This document shows positions 22,893 through 33,593 of a stretch of 64,000 nucleotides of DNA, piece by piece. Each line of letters begins with the position of its first letter. The first letter of the stretch is position 1. The translations under genes and the position numbers were made by a program. The notes under the pieces are model-generated. The model did not search any database. It saw nothing but the letters and a program-made list of their open reading frames with translations, and was not told the origin of the DNA. The stretch covers positions 39,088,264-39,152,263 of the forward strand of contig NC_134834.1 in NCBI RefSeq assembly GCF_004210375.1. Direction: 5' to 3'. The DNA is from Tachypleus tridentatus (Eukaryota > Arthropoda > Merostomata > Xiphosura > Limulidae).

Positions 22893-23173
22893 AGGCCCGG
22901 CATGGCCAAGCGTGTTAAGGCGTGCGACTTGTAATCCGAGGGTCGCGGGTTCGCATCGCCGTCGCGCTAAACATGCTCGCCCTTTCAGCCATGGGGGCGT
23001 TATAATGTTACGGTCAATCCCACTATTCGTTAGTAAAAGAGTAGCCCAAGAGTTGGCGGTGGGTGGTGATGACTAGCTGCCTTCCCTCTAGTCTTACACT
23101 GCTAAATTAGGGACGGCTAGCACAGATAGCCCTCAAGTAGCTTTGTGCGAAATTTAAAAAAAATAACAAAAAA
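22893..23173 (+). repeat. SINE1 copy with perfect 12-bp target duplication (young)
   Basis: TTGTATACGCTT is at 22881-22892 and again at 23174-23185. The copy is full length with head GGCCCGGCATGGCCAAGCG, loop CTTGTAA and a nearly intact body, consistent with recent insertion. It lies just outside LTR copy 3. Confidence 0.95.
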
Positions 23174-23433
23174 TTGTATACGCTTTCTGCAACAACAGGT
23201 GGTTTCTTAAGGTAAATGTATTATACTGTCTAAATATAACGAATATGTTTGTGACAACATTCTAGCTTAGCAAAGAATGTTATTATAGTAACAAATAAGC
23301 AAGTTTTAAAATAAAGATGTGAAGTTAAGTTTGAATCAAATTAAAAACAAACGTTGTACGGTAAGAGTATTATACAATACACATTAAATACTTTTCGGTG
23401 TAGTTATGTTAAAATACTGCACAAATGCACGCT

Positions 23434-23450
23434 CACACACACACACACAC
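23434..23450. repeat. (AC)n microsatellite
   Basis: Eight AC dinucleotides lie immediately left of the mariner insertion. The TA target at 23456-23457 sits in the adjoining GTATATA. Confidence 0.9.
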
Positions 23451-23457
23451 GTATATA

Positions 23458-24331
23458 CGAGGTGTGATCAAAAGTTCTAAGACTTAACTTTTATTCCGAA
23501 GAATAATGTACATACATCAGTATTATATGATATCCCCTTCAAAGTAATCTCTCCCAGCTGATAAACACTTGTTCCAACGTTCTTCCCATTTTCGGAAGTC
23601 TTCAACTATTATGCGACGAAGTTCTGCTTTCACATTATTATGGGTAGTTGGAATGTCATCTGATTTCTTTCTTTTCAACTTAATTTGGTTTTTGGAACAG
23701 AAATAAAAATTACACGGGGCAGGATATGAAGAATATGGGGGTTGGGGGTATCACAGGAATGTTTTTTTCTGCCAAAAATTCTTGAACAGACACAGCGGTG
23801 TGTGAAGGCATGATGAAAACCAGTGACCATTCTCCCACAGCTCGCAGCGGTTTCTTCTTTCTCCCTCAAGCGAATTAAGACCTCTTTATAAAAGGCCTGA
23901 TTAACTGTCTCACCCTAGCGACTATTCATCAGTGAACTAAGTCGATGGTTGCCCAGAATGTGGGTCATCTTTGACTGATTCCCAGCCATTTTGGAAGTGT
24001 TTTATACACTGATAAAGATAGCCTTACTTAAGCTGTCATCATCAAAGGCAGTTCTTAACATTTCAAGGATTTCTGTTCCTCCTTTACCATTTTTCACACA
24101 AATCTTGATGCAAACATGTTGCTCTTCTTTTCTGTCATTTTTATTACGACAGGACAAGAGATACGTCTGTCTTTGAACACGTTTTTTGCAACGCGGGTGT
24201 AAGGTCTGGAGAAATGGCTTGTTCGTGGGGTGGATTACCATTTGTACTTTGTACGTACTTCAGTGAAGCTCACTGTCTCTGTACTGGCACCTGTAACAGA
24301 AGAAATCTTAAAACTTTTTGATTAGACCTCG
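23458..24331 (-). mobile_element. Mariner-type transposon, internally deleted (874 bp)
   Basis: It is flanked by TA at 23456-23457 and 24332-24333. The terminal inverted repeats are about 29 bp (CGAGGTGTGATCAAAAGTTC at the left; CGAGGTCTAATCAAAAAGTT at the right, read inward). The minus strand carries both ends of a mariner transposase with the middle missing. Full-length relatives are around 1.3 kb, so roughly 0.4 kb has been lost. Confidence 0.9.
23520..24190 (-). pseudogene. Mariner transposase, N- and C-terminal parts fused by deletion
   Basis: The N-terminal HTH region is readable as RKEEQHVCIKICVKNGKGG then EMLRTAFDDDSLSKA (24002-24160), which matches the first helix-turn-helix of mariner proteins. 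After a frameshift comes the KDDPxxGRPST-like linker (near 23950-23990). The sequence then jumps to the segment before the second catalytic Asp, with PSHTAVSVQEFLAEKNIPV readable near 23770-23820. The usual block APCDFYLFP survives as APCNFYF near 23700-23725. The first catalytic Asp region is deleted and several frameshifts are present. A shifted frame (MAGNQSKMTHILGNHRLSSL) copies a peptide often annotated as a separate protein in genomes; it is an artefact of this region. Confidence 0.8.
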
Positions 24332-24571
24332 TATTTATGTATCTGTTTTTCTATATTGCTTTCCTGGCTGTTTCAGTTTTTATCAAATGAAACTGGCAGC
24401 GTGTCGCAAAAAACAAAAAGAAACTGCACTTTTCTACATTGTTGTAAAAATTGAGAACTAGAATCAAATAACGTTTTCAAAGTGATTAACGAATAAAAAT
24501 ACAGTTTCGATCCATTTAATTTTTCGTATTTGCTTTTCAGGTGTTTGTGAGTATTGTTTTAATTTATCTTA

Positions 24572-24712
24572 CTCTCCGGTGGTTGGACAGAGATAAGTCT
24601 TCGGATTTACAATGTTAAATTCAGGAGTTTGATTTCCCTTAATGAACACAGCAAATAACCTGATGTAGCTTTTCTATAAGAAAATAACGCACAAGAACAT
24701 ATGCTCCTAATG
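24572..24712 (+). repeat. SINE2 copy, degraded
   Basis: The tRNA-like head has GTGGTTGGACAGAGATAAGTC and loop-region GATTTACAATG, then AGGAGTTTGATTTCCC (a decayed B box). It ends with AATAACCTGATGTAGCTTTTC and an A-rich tail. It is immediately upstream of LTR copy 4. Confidence 0.75.
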
Positions 24713-24722
24713 TAGTGGTGTG

Positions 24723-25641
24723 TGTAACGGATTTACTGTTATATATCTATATCTTCTTTTGTATCAGTTTGATGTATGTGACGTATATTGTTAGATGTCT
24801 ATTGCGCATGTCCCGCCTGTTCTCTAAATTTGTAGAAGCTTCTCGAGAATAGGAATCGACAATATGTTTTACGAAAACACTAGCGTGTTTTCAAACATTG
24901 TTGAACCTTCGAGAATATCGTCTAATTGGTATAGAAGCTATTCGAGACACAGTAATAGAATATTGTTGGTCAGCTACCGTCAGCATACTACAAGCCTCAG
25001 GAGCTAAAATTATGGTTAACGCTTATTAATCGGAAACAAACAAGAACGTTAATAGATTTCGAACATTACAAAATTTTCAACTTCACTGAATTAACTTGGG
25101 AATTTATTATTTTTACAAGGACATTAAATATCTTCGTCGGTAAAAAGCCATCTTATTCGTGACTTCTGGCAAACCAGGCTAGCCAGCTAGCATAGCGAGG
25201 TTTAACAATATCAACTCAAAATTAATTTGCTGGTCGTAGACTCAATATAGTTTGTAAAACTCTTGTATATAAACCAATATTTTTAATAACTATTTATAAT
25301 AACCATTATTATATCGATCTCCGCTAGTACAACGGTAAGTTTAGAGATTTACAATGCTATAATCAGGGGTTCGATTCCCGTCGGAAGTCTCCGCAGATAG
25401 TGTGATGTGGCTTTGCTATAAGGAAAAAACGTAAACCGTTATTATAAATTGTATTGTTGTTTATATATTAAAATATAGTTGTATTAAGAAAGGAAATTGT
25501 TGGCAAATATCATAAATTTGGTATATGTTGATATTTGATTAACTTCTAAGTTATAGTTTCCGGCTGTTTTAAATCGTAATACGTAACGTTCGTAACATAA
25601 TAAATTGGATACTCGTCCGGAATAAATTATAATACGTAACA
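24723..25641 (+). repeat. Gypsy-type LTR copy 4 (solo), interrupted by SINE2
   Basis: It begins TGTAACGGATTTACTG and ends AATACGTAACA. The flanks GTGTG (24718-24722) and GTATG (25642-25646) are a probable 5-bp target duplication with one change. The SINE target copy at 25926 preserves AGTGTGAGTG, which suggests that the original right flank was GTGTG as well. There is no internal region, so it is most likely a solo LTR formed by recombination. A SINE2 at 25314-25433 lies inside it. Confidence 0.82.
25314..25433 (+). repeat. SINE2 copy with 13-bp target duplication
   Basis: AACCATTATTATA (25301-25313) and AACCGTTATTATA (25434-25446) flank it, and the uninterrupted LTR sequence is seen at about 15668-15684. 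The head TAGTACAACGGTAAG (A box), GGTTCGATTCC (B box) and TGATGTGGCTTTGCTATAAG tail define the family. Confidence 0.92.
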
Positions 25642-25650
25642 GTATGAGTG

Positions 25651-25925
25651 TTTGTTTGTTTTTCGAATTTCGCGCAAGCTACTCGAAGGGTATCTGCGCT
25701 AACCGTCCCTAATTTTGCAGTGTAAGACTAGAGGGAAGGCAGCTAGTCATCACCACCCACCGCAAACTCTTGGGCTACTCTGTTAACACTGAATGGTGGG
25801 ATTAACCGTCACATTATAATGTCTCCACGGCTGAAAGGGTGAGCATGTTTGGTGCGACGGGGATTCGAACCCGCGACCCTCAGATTACGAGTCGAACGCC
25901 TTAACCCATCTGGCCATGCACGTCC
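25651..25925 (-). repeat. SINE1 copy next to LTR copy 4
   Basis: It is full length. AGTATGAGTG (25641-25650) and AGTGTGAGTG (25926-25935) are a probable 10-bp target duplication with one change. Its 5' flank (25926-26010) recurs beside another SINE1 at 32615. Confidence 0.92.
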
Positions 25926-26010
25926 AGTGTGAGTGACCTGACATTCTATCTGATTAGTAGCTTAACAAGAGTACTTGTAATGACATTATAGAGGTGGGGG
26001 AAGAGAAATG
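25926..26010. repeat. 85-bp SINE flank shared with 32615-32697
   Basis: The two stretches differ by two substitutions and two 1-bp gaps by eye, and both start at the base where the SINE head ends. The shared sequence includes ACCTGACATTCTATCTG and AACAAGAGTACTTGTAATG. Confidence 0.85.
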
Positions 26011-26040
26011 TTTAATTAGTGATGTTGAGAAAACTCACTT

Positions 26041-26140
26041 ATAGAGAAATATATATGTAAAAACGGTTTGTTTGGGTTGAGAAAATATTTTACGTAGAGG
26101 AGCGAACAACGTTTCGAGCCGTTTTTACATATATAAAAGG
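26041..26140. repeat. Hairpin repeat with GAAACGTTGTTCGCTC core
   Basis: Left arm ATATATGTAAAAACGG and right arm CCGTTTTTACATATAT are inverted repeats about 60 bp apart. Read on the minus strand the interior holds CGAAACGTTGTTCGCTCC, similar to the core of the hairpins at 7032 and 43321. Confidence 0.75.
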
Positions 26141-26144
26141 AATG

Positions 26145-26402
26145 TTTGTTTGTTTGTATTTTGAAATTCGCGCCGAGCTACATGCCTCTTAATTTAGTAG
26201 TGTAAGACTAGAGGGAAGACAACTAGTCATCATCACCCTACGCCATCCCTGGGCTATTCTTTTATCAACAAACAGTGTGATTGACCTTCACATTATAGCG
26301 CCCTCACGACTGAAAGGGTGAACATGTTTGGTGTGCCAGGATTTGTACCCTTGACCCTCAGATTACGAGTAGAGAGCCCTAACCACCTGACTATGCTGGG
26401 CC
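26145..26402 (-). repeat. SINE1 copy with internal deletion near the tail
   Basis: The tail side lacks the CAGATAGCC block (CTACATGCCTCTTAATTTAG). The body and a mutated B box region (GATTTGTACCC in plus-strand reading) are readable, ending at the head complement CTATGCTGGGCC. Confidence 0.88.
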
Positions 26403-27975
26403 TGGAGATGGATGACGTCATATGTAATTAATATATATATTATATATATGTAAATAATATGCAAATTAATAATTATGTTTTATTAATGCTTTATTCAAAA
26501 ATATTTAATTAATAAAATAACTAATATTTAACTTGAACTAATTAATGTTTACACTTAATAATCAATGAGATAATTAAAAAGGTAGATGGTGTTTCAATAG
26601 GTAGACAATGTTTTTGTACTTTTATAGGACTACATACAGAGTTCATCTTTCCTCAGTTATGTTTGTATTCTTCCTTTGTATATTTAATCATATTACTTGT
26701 GTTCTAGAAAGGTAGATGGAGCCCGTATAGGTAGATAGTGCTACTGACATCTTCATGTCGCACTTTTGCATTTTCTGATGTGTTGTATTTAAAACACTTA
26801 TTACTATTTCATTAGTTTTTCATTTCTAAAATATATTGTATAAAATATTTCTTCTCCGTAAAGGGCATTTATTTGATTCTCTCAATTGTATACTTAATTC
26901 ATCGTCAAATTTAGCATTATAAGTTGCTTTGCTTCACTAAAGTTTAGTTGTAAGGGATCTATATAAATAACTGTGCCTAACCATTACTATTGTAGAAAAT
27001 TACAACCATACCTTTTGTAGCAATTTTCACCAGTATTTTTCTAGAGGTTGTTTCTTACTGGTTTGGAATTTTGTTTAATATAAGTCTCCGTACATTACCA
27101 TTATTAATGTACACTCAAAGTCTTGTCACGACTGTTGTCACACTTGATGAAACATGTATTCATTAAACTTCAAGTGTTAGATAGAGTGTTGTGATCGTAG
27201 ATCAAATGCTCAGATTTATGGATAGGCAGTAAAAATTCTAAGAAAGATCAGATAACAGATAAATAAAGATGTGCGTTGTAAGTATTAGATGTGAGAAAGG
27301 TGTTTATCAGTGGAGGAGATATGTGTAATCATAGCTTTCTCTTTCTTTGGATGTGATGGTTCTGAAAATAATCCATTAAACTCCAAATGTTTAAAGTAAG
27401 TCACTTTTTCCAGACTTGTATAATTCTTGAGTGTACAATTCCTCCTTTGAAGAACATGATGTTGATGTCACAGTATATCAAAAGTTCGGTGTAATATCTG
27501 TGGTGTATCCAAGTGTTTTAGCATTAAGTGTTAAAGTATAGTAATTGACTCTCAACAAAAAATGAGACATTCCCCAAAGTGAATCAATCTACTATAGGTA
27601 TAAAACATTTCTTCGTTTAGAAAACATATCATGCACTGAAAATCCATAAATGTATTCATTATGTGCATCAGGCTAGAATTCTGGATAGCAGAAATTTAAC
27701 CTTGACACTCTTGCTTATATTCTGCCACTACGTAATATTATTAGGGAGATTTTTTTTTAACTTTGGCCAATTTTAAGGAACACATATATTTGACTACTTT
27801 CTGATCCTGGTCGTGACGTCCTGTAAAACTACGTAAAGACATCTGGTGCATCTGTTGTTATTTTTCTGAATATAAAGAAACCTGGGTATACTAGTACTAA
27901 GATTTTTGTATAAGCGAAACACAAGAATTGTGATGTTTTCTAAGAATTATACAAATTGTTCTTATATTTTAGGGT
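26403..27975. other. Unassigned AT-rich stretch
   Basis: It begins with an (AT)n-rich tract (about 26425-26460). A motif GGTAGA(T/C)(G/A).TG repeats at 26580-26610 and 26708-26735 (AAAGGTAGATGG, then AATAGGTAGAC and TATAGGTAGAT), a small diverged direct repeat. No gene is seen. Confidence 0.3.
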
Positions 27976-27988
27976 TAACAAAATTTGT

Positions 27989-28257
27989 TGTTGTTTTGAA
28001 TTTCGCACAAAGCTACTCGAGGGCTGTCTGTGCTAGCCGTCCCTAATTTAGCAGTGTAAGACTAGAGGGAAGGCAGCTAGTCATCACCACCCACTGCCAA
28101 CTCTTGGGCTACTCTTTTCCAACGAATAGTGGGATTGACCGTAACATTATAACGTCCCCACAGCTGAAAGGGCGAGCATGTTTGGTGCGAAGGGGATGCG
28201 AACCCGCGACCCTCAGATTACGAGTCGCATGCTTTAACACGCTTGGCCATGCCGGGC
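27989..28257 (-). repeat. SINE1 copy (3' end of the retroposed unit)
   Basis: It is full length in reverse. Its A-rich tail forms the left boundary of the retroposed unit. It is nearly identical to the copy at 41233-41509, apart from GGCTGTCTG versus GGCTATCTG and the tail length. Confidence 0.93.
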
Positions 28258-29158
28258 TGTCTGTTGATAGAATTACTGTTATTATCAGGGTTAATGGAAA
28301 GCTCAGTCTTCCATTTAGAGGACAGAGAAGTGAAGCTGCACAAAATGCTGGGAAAAGATGAAATAAATCACAGTGTTTCCTTGAAACTCATCAAACTTCT
28401 ATGTCAGTATAACATGTCACTCTCAAAGCAATTGAACTAAGTAATTGCTTACTTCAAGAAATGAAAGAAGTCTGGAGCTACTGAAAAAGGTGCTTTAGTT
28501 ACTTTCTTTAGTAAAATAACAATAGAAAAGCTACTTGTTATAATGAAGAATATAATCCAGAATATTATAACAAATAAAGTTAGTTATGCTAGTGTGTTCT
28601 CAGTACAAATGGATTCAAAACAAGACACCACAACAACCAACAAGTGTGTTGTGGTAATATGGTATATGCTTGGTGGGAAAGTAATTGACAGGTTGCTAGA
28701 TTTCATTCCCTTCCACAAGGAACAGAAGTGGCTGTCTTTTGTGGTGGATACAAAGGACCACATGTGGTGTTATCCACGTGTACCCAATTTAGTTATGATT
28801 GACTTAACAAAGAGTACGTGTTGTACCAACATTATTCATTATGGTGTAAAAAAGCTACAGGGTTCTTAAAAAAATGTTCATTCAAGTGCATGGATGTCTG
28901 GAAAACAGAAACTGAGATTAAGTTAGAGGCAAACAAACTGAAGAGAATTAAGCTGATAGGTGAAATACATTGGTCAGGAAAATCAAATGCATTATCAACT
29001 ATGTTCAGGATATCTGCAGATCACTGTAAAACCGTTTATACAAACCTTATCAAGTGTCCAGTTATATTGTAGCATTCAACACTGCATGATGCTGTCATAA
29101 AAACAAAGGCCAGATGGATGCTAGATGTCTTTCTGAAGTATGAAACACTTTTGACCAC
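28258..29158 (+). pseudogene. hAT-type transposase fragment (DUF4371/ZMYM1-like), transduced copy
   Basis: Broken frames read ITVIIRVNGKLSLPFRGQR (the LPFRGH block of this family), FSVQMDSKQDTTTTNKCVVV (RNase H-like first strand with the catalytic Asp region), DHMWCYPRVPNLVMID (the HxxCxxHxLNLV block, mutated) and MDVWKTETE then IGEIHWSGKSNALS (the IGETRWxxKxxAL block). These match hAT superfamily proteins annotated as DUF4371 or zinc finger MYM-type 1-like. The frame changes near 28450-28540 and around 28820-28870. It is the passenger part of the 5' transduction and is antisense to the transcript that carried it. Confidence 0.8.
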
Positions 29159-29171
29159 TAACAAAATTTGT

Positions 29172-32100
29172 AATAGATCTTTTATTTAACATTTATCGTA
29201 AATACTACATCTAAAAACCCGTTACCGGGGCCTTTTCCTTAAAATTACGGTTTCCGTTTATGCCTTACTAAATTTGTTATTATGTATTTTGTCTTCATAT
29301 AAGTTATGGGTATATGTAGTTAATTTAAAAACAACAAACAAACTTCTCAGCTGATAGTGATGCACATGCATTTTATGTTGTTCATATTTATTATCAGTCA
29401 TAAATCGCTGACTGAAAGGACGCAGATGGTTTGAATAGTATAATTTAGTAAAAGAAAATGTTTCGTATTTGCATCTTCGTCCTCACTTGTTACTATAGCG
29501 ACAACTCTATGACGCATTTTAGTTTGTTCTTTTATACTCAATCAACTTATCGTAAAGCTTTTTTTGTTACCGATATTTTGATGGAATACTTTATCGAAAG
29601 CATAAAGAGAGGTCCACACGGCCTGTGATCACCCAAACCGTAATCAGTCGTACAAAATATGATGGATCAGTTGATCGGAAGTAAAAACTGACCAGTTGTC
29701 GATAGAGTCGGTTAATGTATATAATTTAGCTACTTACACTACGAATATTGTTTTGTTTTTAGATATATAGACTGACAAAATTGATCTAGATGCTTAATTT
29801 GTTTCCTCAAGCATGCAGTTGCAAAATTAGCTATCTACATTGGGTCTACCATGTCGATCACACCCAATATTCTTCTTTGGTTTCAACGGTTACCTTCACT
29901 AGCGGTGTGTTCTATTTTGGTTTAAAAGAACTGGTGGGTTTAGCTTTAGTGATTTTGTATCCATGTGCTTTAAGCTCGACGGTGATTCGATATCGAAACC
30001 TACACCTTCGATAACGATGGCTGGTAGTTAATTAGTGTTTTTAAGGGAAGAAAACTTAAGCAGAATATCACCTATCGGAAGTCTTCAAATGTCTTTGCAA
30101 GTTTAAATTAGTGAAAAGTTTTCTAATCTCCGTGACAATCTATGGTATTGTCATTGTTTGTGGAATTCCTTCAGTGATTAGGGCGGGAGTATTGTAATGC
30201 TTGTCATTAGTGTTATTGGATGTTGTGTCTTAAGTGTTTTATGTTATTTTCACAAAGAAAGAAAGGGTTACTGACCGGTAGCTGACCACTTGTTTGAAGG
30301 CGGTTGTGTAATTGAGGAAAAAAGGCTGCTGAGAAAACGATAATAGATTAGTAACTTGGCATTTCCAGAGGTCTGACAAGCTTTTCATGGAATAACAGAT
30401 ATCTAGGTATAGATATATAAATTTCCTTTTTAATTAGAGAGCACAGAGTTGAAAATATAATACAATTCAAATTTGATAAGCAATATAGATCGTTTTTTTG
30501 TTTTATTTTATTAAAAAGAACAGTAGTTGTGAATTCCACCAGCCATTATAGTTTACAACTGTAAATGCCATGTAGTAGCTCGGCGCTAAAAATCGGATTT
30601 CGGTACTCGTTGCGGACGCAGATAGTATATTATGCAGTTTTCCTTAAGGCTAAACAACAGACAAACTACCAGGAGAACAATTTTCTTCTAACCGGTACTT
30701 GGTAAAATGTTTTGAGGAATAAATTACATACTGTTGTGGGTATTGTACCTTCCTGCACCTTTCATTTAATCTTCAGTAATGGCATCAACGCTACAATGCT
30801 GAAATCAGTCGATATTTTAATCATGATGGGTAAATGAACGTACATTTATAGATAGTGGAAACTATTTTATCGGTTTTAGAATGACAGAAAAAATTTTTGA
30901 TTCAGTACGCAATTGTACTCAACAGAGGTTAATACGCGTCAATGGCTTAGGCGTTTGTTGTAGAGTTTGGAATGATTTAGCTGTCCTCTTCCTCAGTTTG
31001 ACTGGTATATTCGTACATCTTCTGTGGAGTATGCGTAGAGGGCACCCCTTGAGTTTTTCCATAAATTGACATGGTTTACTCAGCTTCTGAGTATTTGTGT
31101 AACATCATATTGGTATAGTATAAAAAACAAAAACTGTATTTAGGATAATAAGATATATTTATAAACATATGAAATTTAAAGTCGAAATTGAGCAACTTTC
31201 AAAGATAAGTGTTTCTATTTCGTGAACTGTGCACAAAATGTTTTGGCCATTAGCACCCAAAATATAGCCAGAGCAATGGAGAATAACGTTTACGTAACGT
31301 TATATGGTTTTCTTTAAATTGTAGATAATATACGATAACATGTTTATTTACAAATAACTTCAAACTGCATTGTTAAATTGAAATGGAGAATAACTTTTTA
31401 CCTTTTCTTTAATTAAATGGAACGATAGTGGTCTATTAACTTACCAGTCGGAATGCAGATGAAAGGGTTTGGCGTTTGAGATGTGATGCCGCTGAAAATA
31501 CCTTGCATTTTCAATGTCACACGCACTATTAAAGTGATAGTTAATCCTGTTATTTGGTTAATAGGGCCAGAAAAACCCTTATGGTGATTAGTGCTGTTGG
31601 CGAACTGTTTTTTTCCTAGGGTTTTTGTCCTATCCGTTTAACCCATGCACATTTAAATGGCATTCAAACTGAAAATTCCATTTCTATTATTAAATGATTA
31701 AAATCGTCTATTATTAGTTGTAACTTACAGTATCCGTTAAGGAATTACTAATTCTGTAATTTACACTGTAAGATAATTCCTAATGACCTTATTAAATTTG
31801 AAGTAAATAATTGACTTACTTTACTGTCTAATTACTTGTAACTTTAAATTTAAAACCAAACAGCTATAAAAATGTGAAAATATACTTTAAATTTAGGGTC
31901 TTTTTTATCTCCTTATCGGTCAAATATCCTAAAACAAAATCGTCTACGCACATGGGCGGTTTCCAGTTACCATGCATAAAACAACGGTAATAAGACCAGG
32001 CATTTTTGGATATGCAAAAGACAAGTTAAAAAAACAAACTGTAATGTGTCTTCTTGTTAGTGCTTTTTATTCCACTTTTAGGGCAAAACCATTCAGACGT

Positions 32101-32341
32101 TTCCAGTTATCATGCGAAAACATTACCGTACTCGAGCCAGCCAGCTGTGAGTCAATACTACATAAAGAGAGAGAAAGCTACTGCAGTTGACGGTATATTT
32201 TGAAAGTAGAAAAGTCTAAACTCGTCTTGGAAGGAAGGTAGTAGAAAGTAAAAAATTGAAATAAAACGGGACAGTATACCACCTTTAACGTTTGTGATTT
32301 AATAGTAGTATTAAAACAGATCCATTAGTCACTTGAATTAT
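29172..32341. other. Unassigned stretch
   Basis: It contains a SINE2 fragment (30570-30665). The open frames at 29790-30014, 30881-31069 and 31972-32190 have no recognisable motif. A short motif TTTCCAGTTA(C/T)CATGC repeats at about 31960 and 32100, hinting at a small direct repeat. No other structure is seen. Confidence 0.35.
30570..30665 (+). repeat. SINE2 copy, heavily degraded
   Basis: GTAGTAGCTCGGCGCTAAAAA, then GACGCAGATAGTATATTATGC and a TCCTTAAGGCTAAACAACA tail follow the order of SINE2 blocks. Confidence 0.5.
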
Positions 32342-32614
32342 ATTTGTACTTTGAATTTCGCGCAAAGTTACAAGAGGGTTGTCTGCGCTAGCTGTCCCTA
32401 ATTTAGCAGTGTAAGACTAGAGGGAAGGTAGCTAGTCATCACTACCCACCGCCAACGCTTAGGCTACTCTTTTACCAACGAATAGTGTGAGTAGCTGTAA
32501 CATTATATCGCTCCCACGGCTGAAAGGGCGAGCATGTTTGGTGCGATGGAGAATCGAATCCGCGACCCTCAGATTACGAGTCGAGCGCCTTAACCCATCT
32601 GGCCATGCCGGTCC
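32342..32614 (-). repeat. SINE1 copy sharing its 5' flank with the 25651 copy
   Basis: It is full length in reverse, ending at the head CCCATCTGGCCATGCCGGTCC. The sequence right of it (32615-32697) matches 25926-26010. No target duplication is found around the copy or the composite. Confidence 0.92.
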
Positions 32615-32697
32615 AGTGTGAGTGACCTGACATTCTATCTGTTTAGTAGCTTAACAAGAGTACTTGTAATGACATTATGGAGGTGGGGAAGAGAATG
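32615..32697. repeat. SINE flank shared with 25926-26010
   Basis: See the partner entry at 25926. Similarity stops after GAGAATG at 32697. The sequence on the tail side of the two SINEs is unrelated. Confidence 0.85.
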
Positions 32698-33593
32698 CTG
32701 AAAGGAAAACATACTTCAGGTATCATTTATGAATAAAATGTTGGAAAAATCTAATATAATTATTATTTAATGGCTTTATTGGCAAGCTACATTTTCTGCT
32801 CTAACAAATTAGTAAAATTGAAATTATTTTTTTAATGAACAGTTGCATCATGACTGTTAGTTAATGTTAACTTCAGATAAAAGATGCTAGCCTGTTCATA
32901 TTATAACCCAAAATTAATCCGGTAATGAGTATAGTTAATTAAACATACTGTTACTTACAAAGATTAGAATACATTATTTATAAATTGAATATCCTTGGTG
33001 TTAGCAGTATTTTTTACCGTTGTCCCAATAATAGCTCATGAAGTTTGTCCAGCCTGGGAAGTATAGCTTAGTCTTAAATTCATGTGTTAACACTCTTACG
33101 AAAAGTGGGGCCTAATAGGCTCCAGAGCAACTTGAAAGGTTATTAATATTAGGCTAATAATTTTGTATTTAAATGAAATACATTTAATAATAAAAGTTAT
33201 CCGGAATAATAATCGTCCACCAGTATAATTCTTTTGAAAACTTGAACAAGAAGCTAATAATCTAGTTTGTTAGCCTGACCAGTACTTGTGTATCTGCACG
33301 TGCTTTCACCTTCTAGTTTTGCTGCTCTATTTCAGACCGATAGCTCACGCGATTTTTTTGCATAGGCATGCGCAAAACTGTGAGTCAAAATTGGGTGGTT
33401 TTTGTTGAATGTCTTTGCACATATAATTTATATTTAGGCCAAATTTGACATCTGATTGTAAATTGTAAAGGTCTATCAGTGTACCAAATTTGAAAAATAG
33501 AAAAAAAAATCCATTTCAGTATGCTTTACTATCAAACAAAATTTTCGTTTTTCGATACGAAGAAAACAAACACGAGGAAATAATCAATAGTTG
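32698..33593. other. Unassigned stretch
   Basis: It is AT-rich, with no open frame or repeat that I can name. Confidence 0.3.

Larger units (their letters stand above)
27976..29171 (-). mobile_element. Retroposed unit: SINE1 plus ~0.9 kb of 5' transduced hAT sequence
   Basis: The segment 27989-29163 is a near-identical inverted copy of 40333-41509. I see one substitution in the SINE tail region, one further substitution near 29107 and two single-base gaps near 28470-28490. It is flanked by the direct repeat TAACAAAATTTGT at 27976-27988 and 29159-29171. Five bases at the right end (TAACA) also occur in the source, so 8-13 bp are true target duplication. One boundary is the SINE tail. At the source, the SINE alone has a different target duplication (TCTATCAACA), so the 41-kb locus is the parent. 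Confidence 0.88.

Noticed and set aside
28104..28361. 85-residue open frame starting in a SINE (mirrored at 41133-41390)
   Set aside because: Its first two thirds is SINE1 sequence read in reverse. Only the LSLPFRGQR end belongs to a real (dead) hAT frame.
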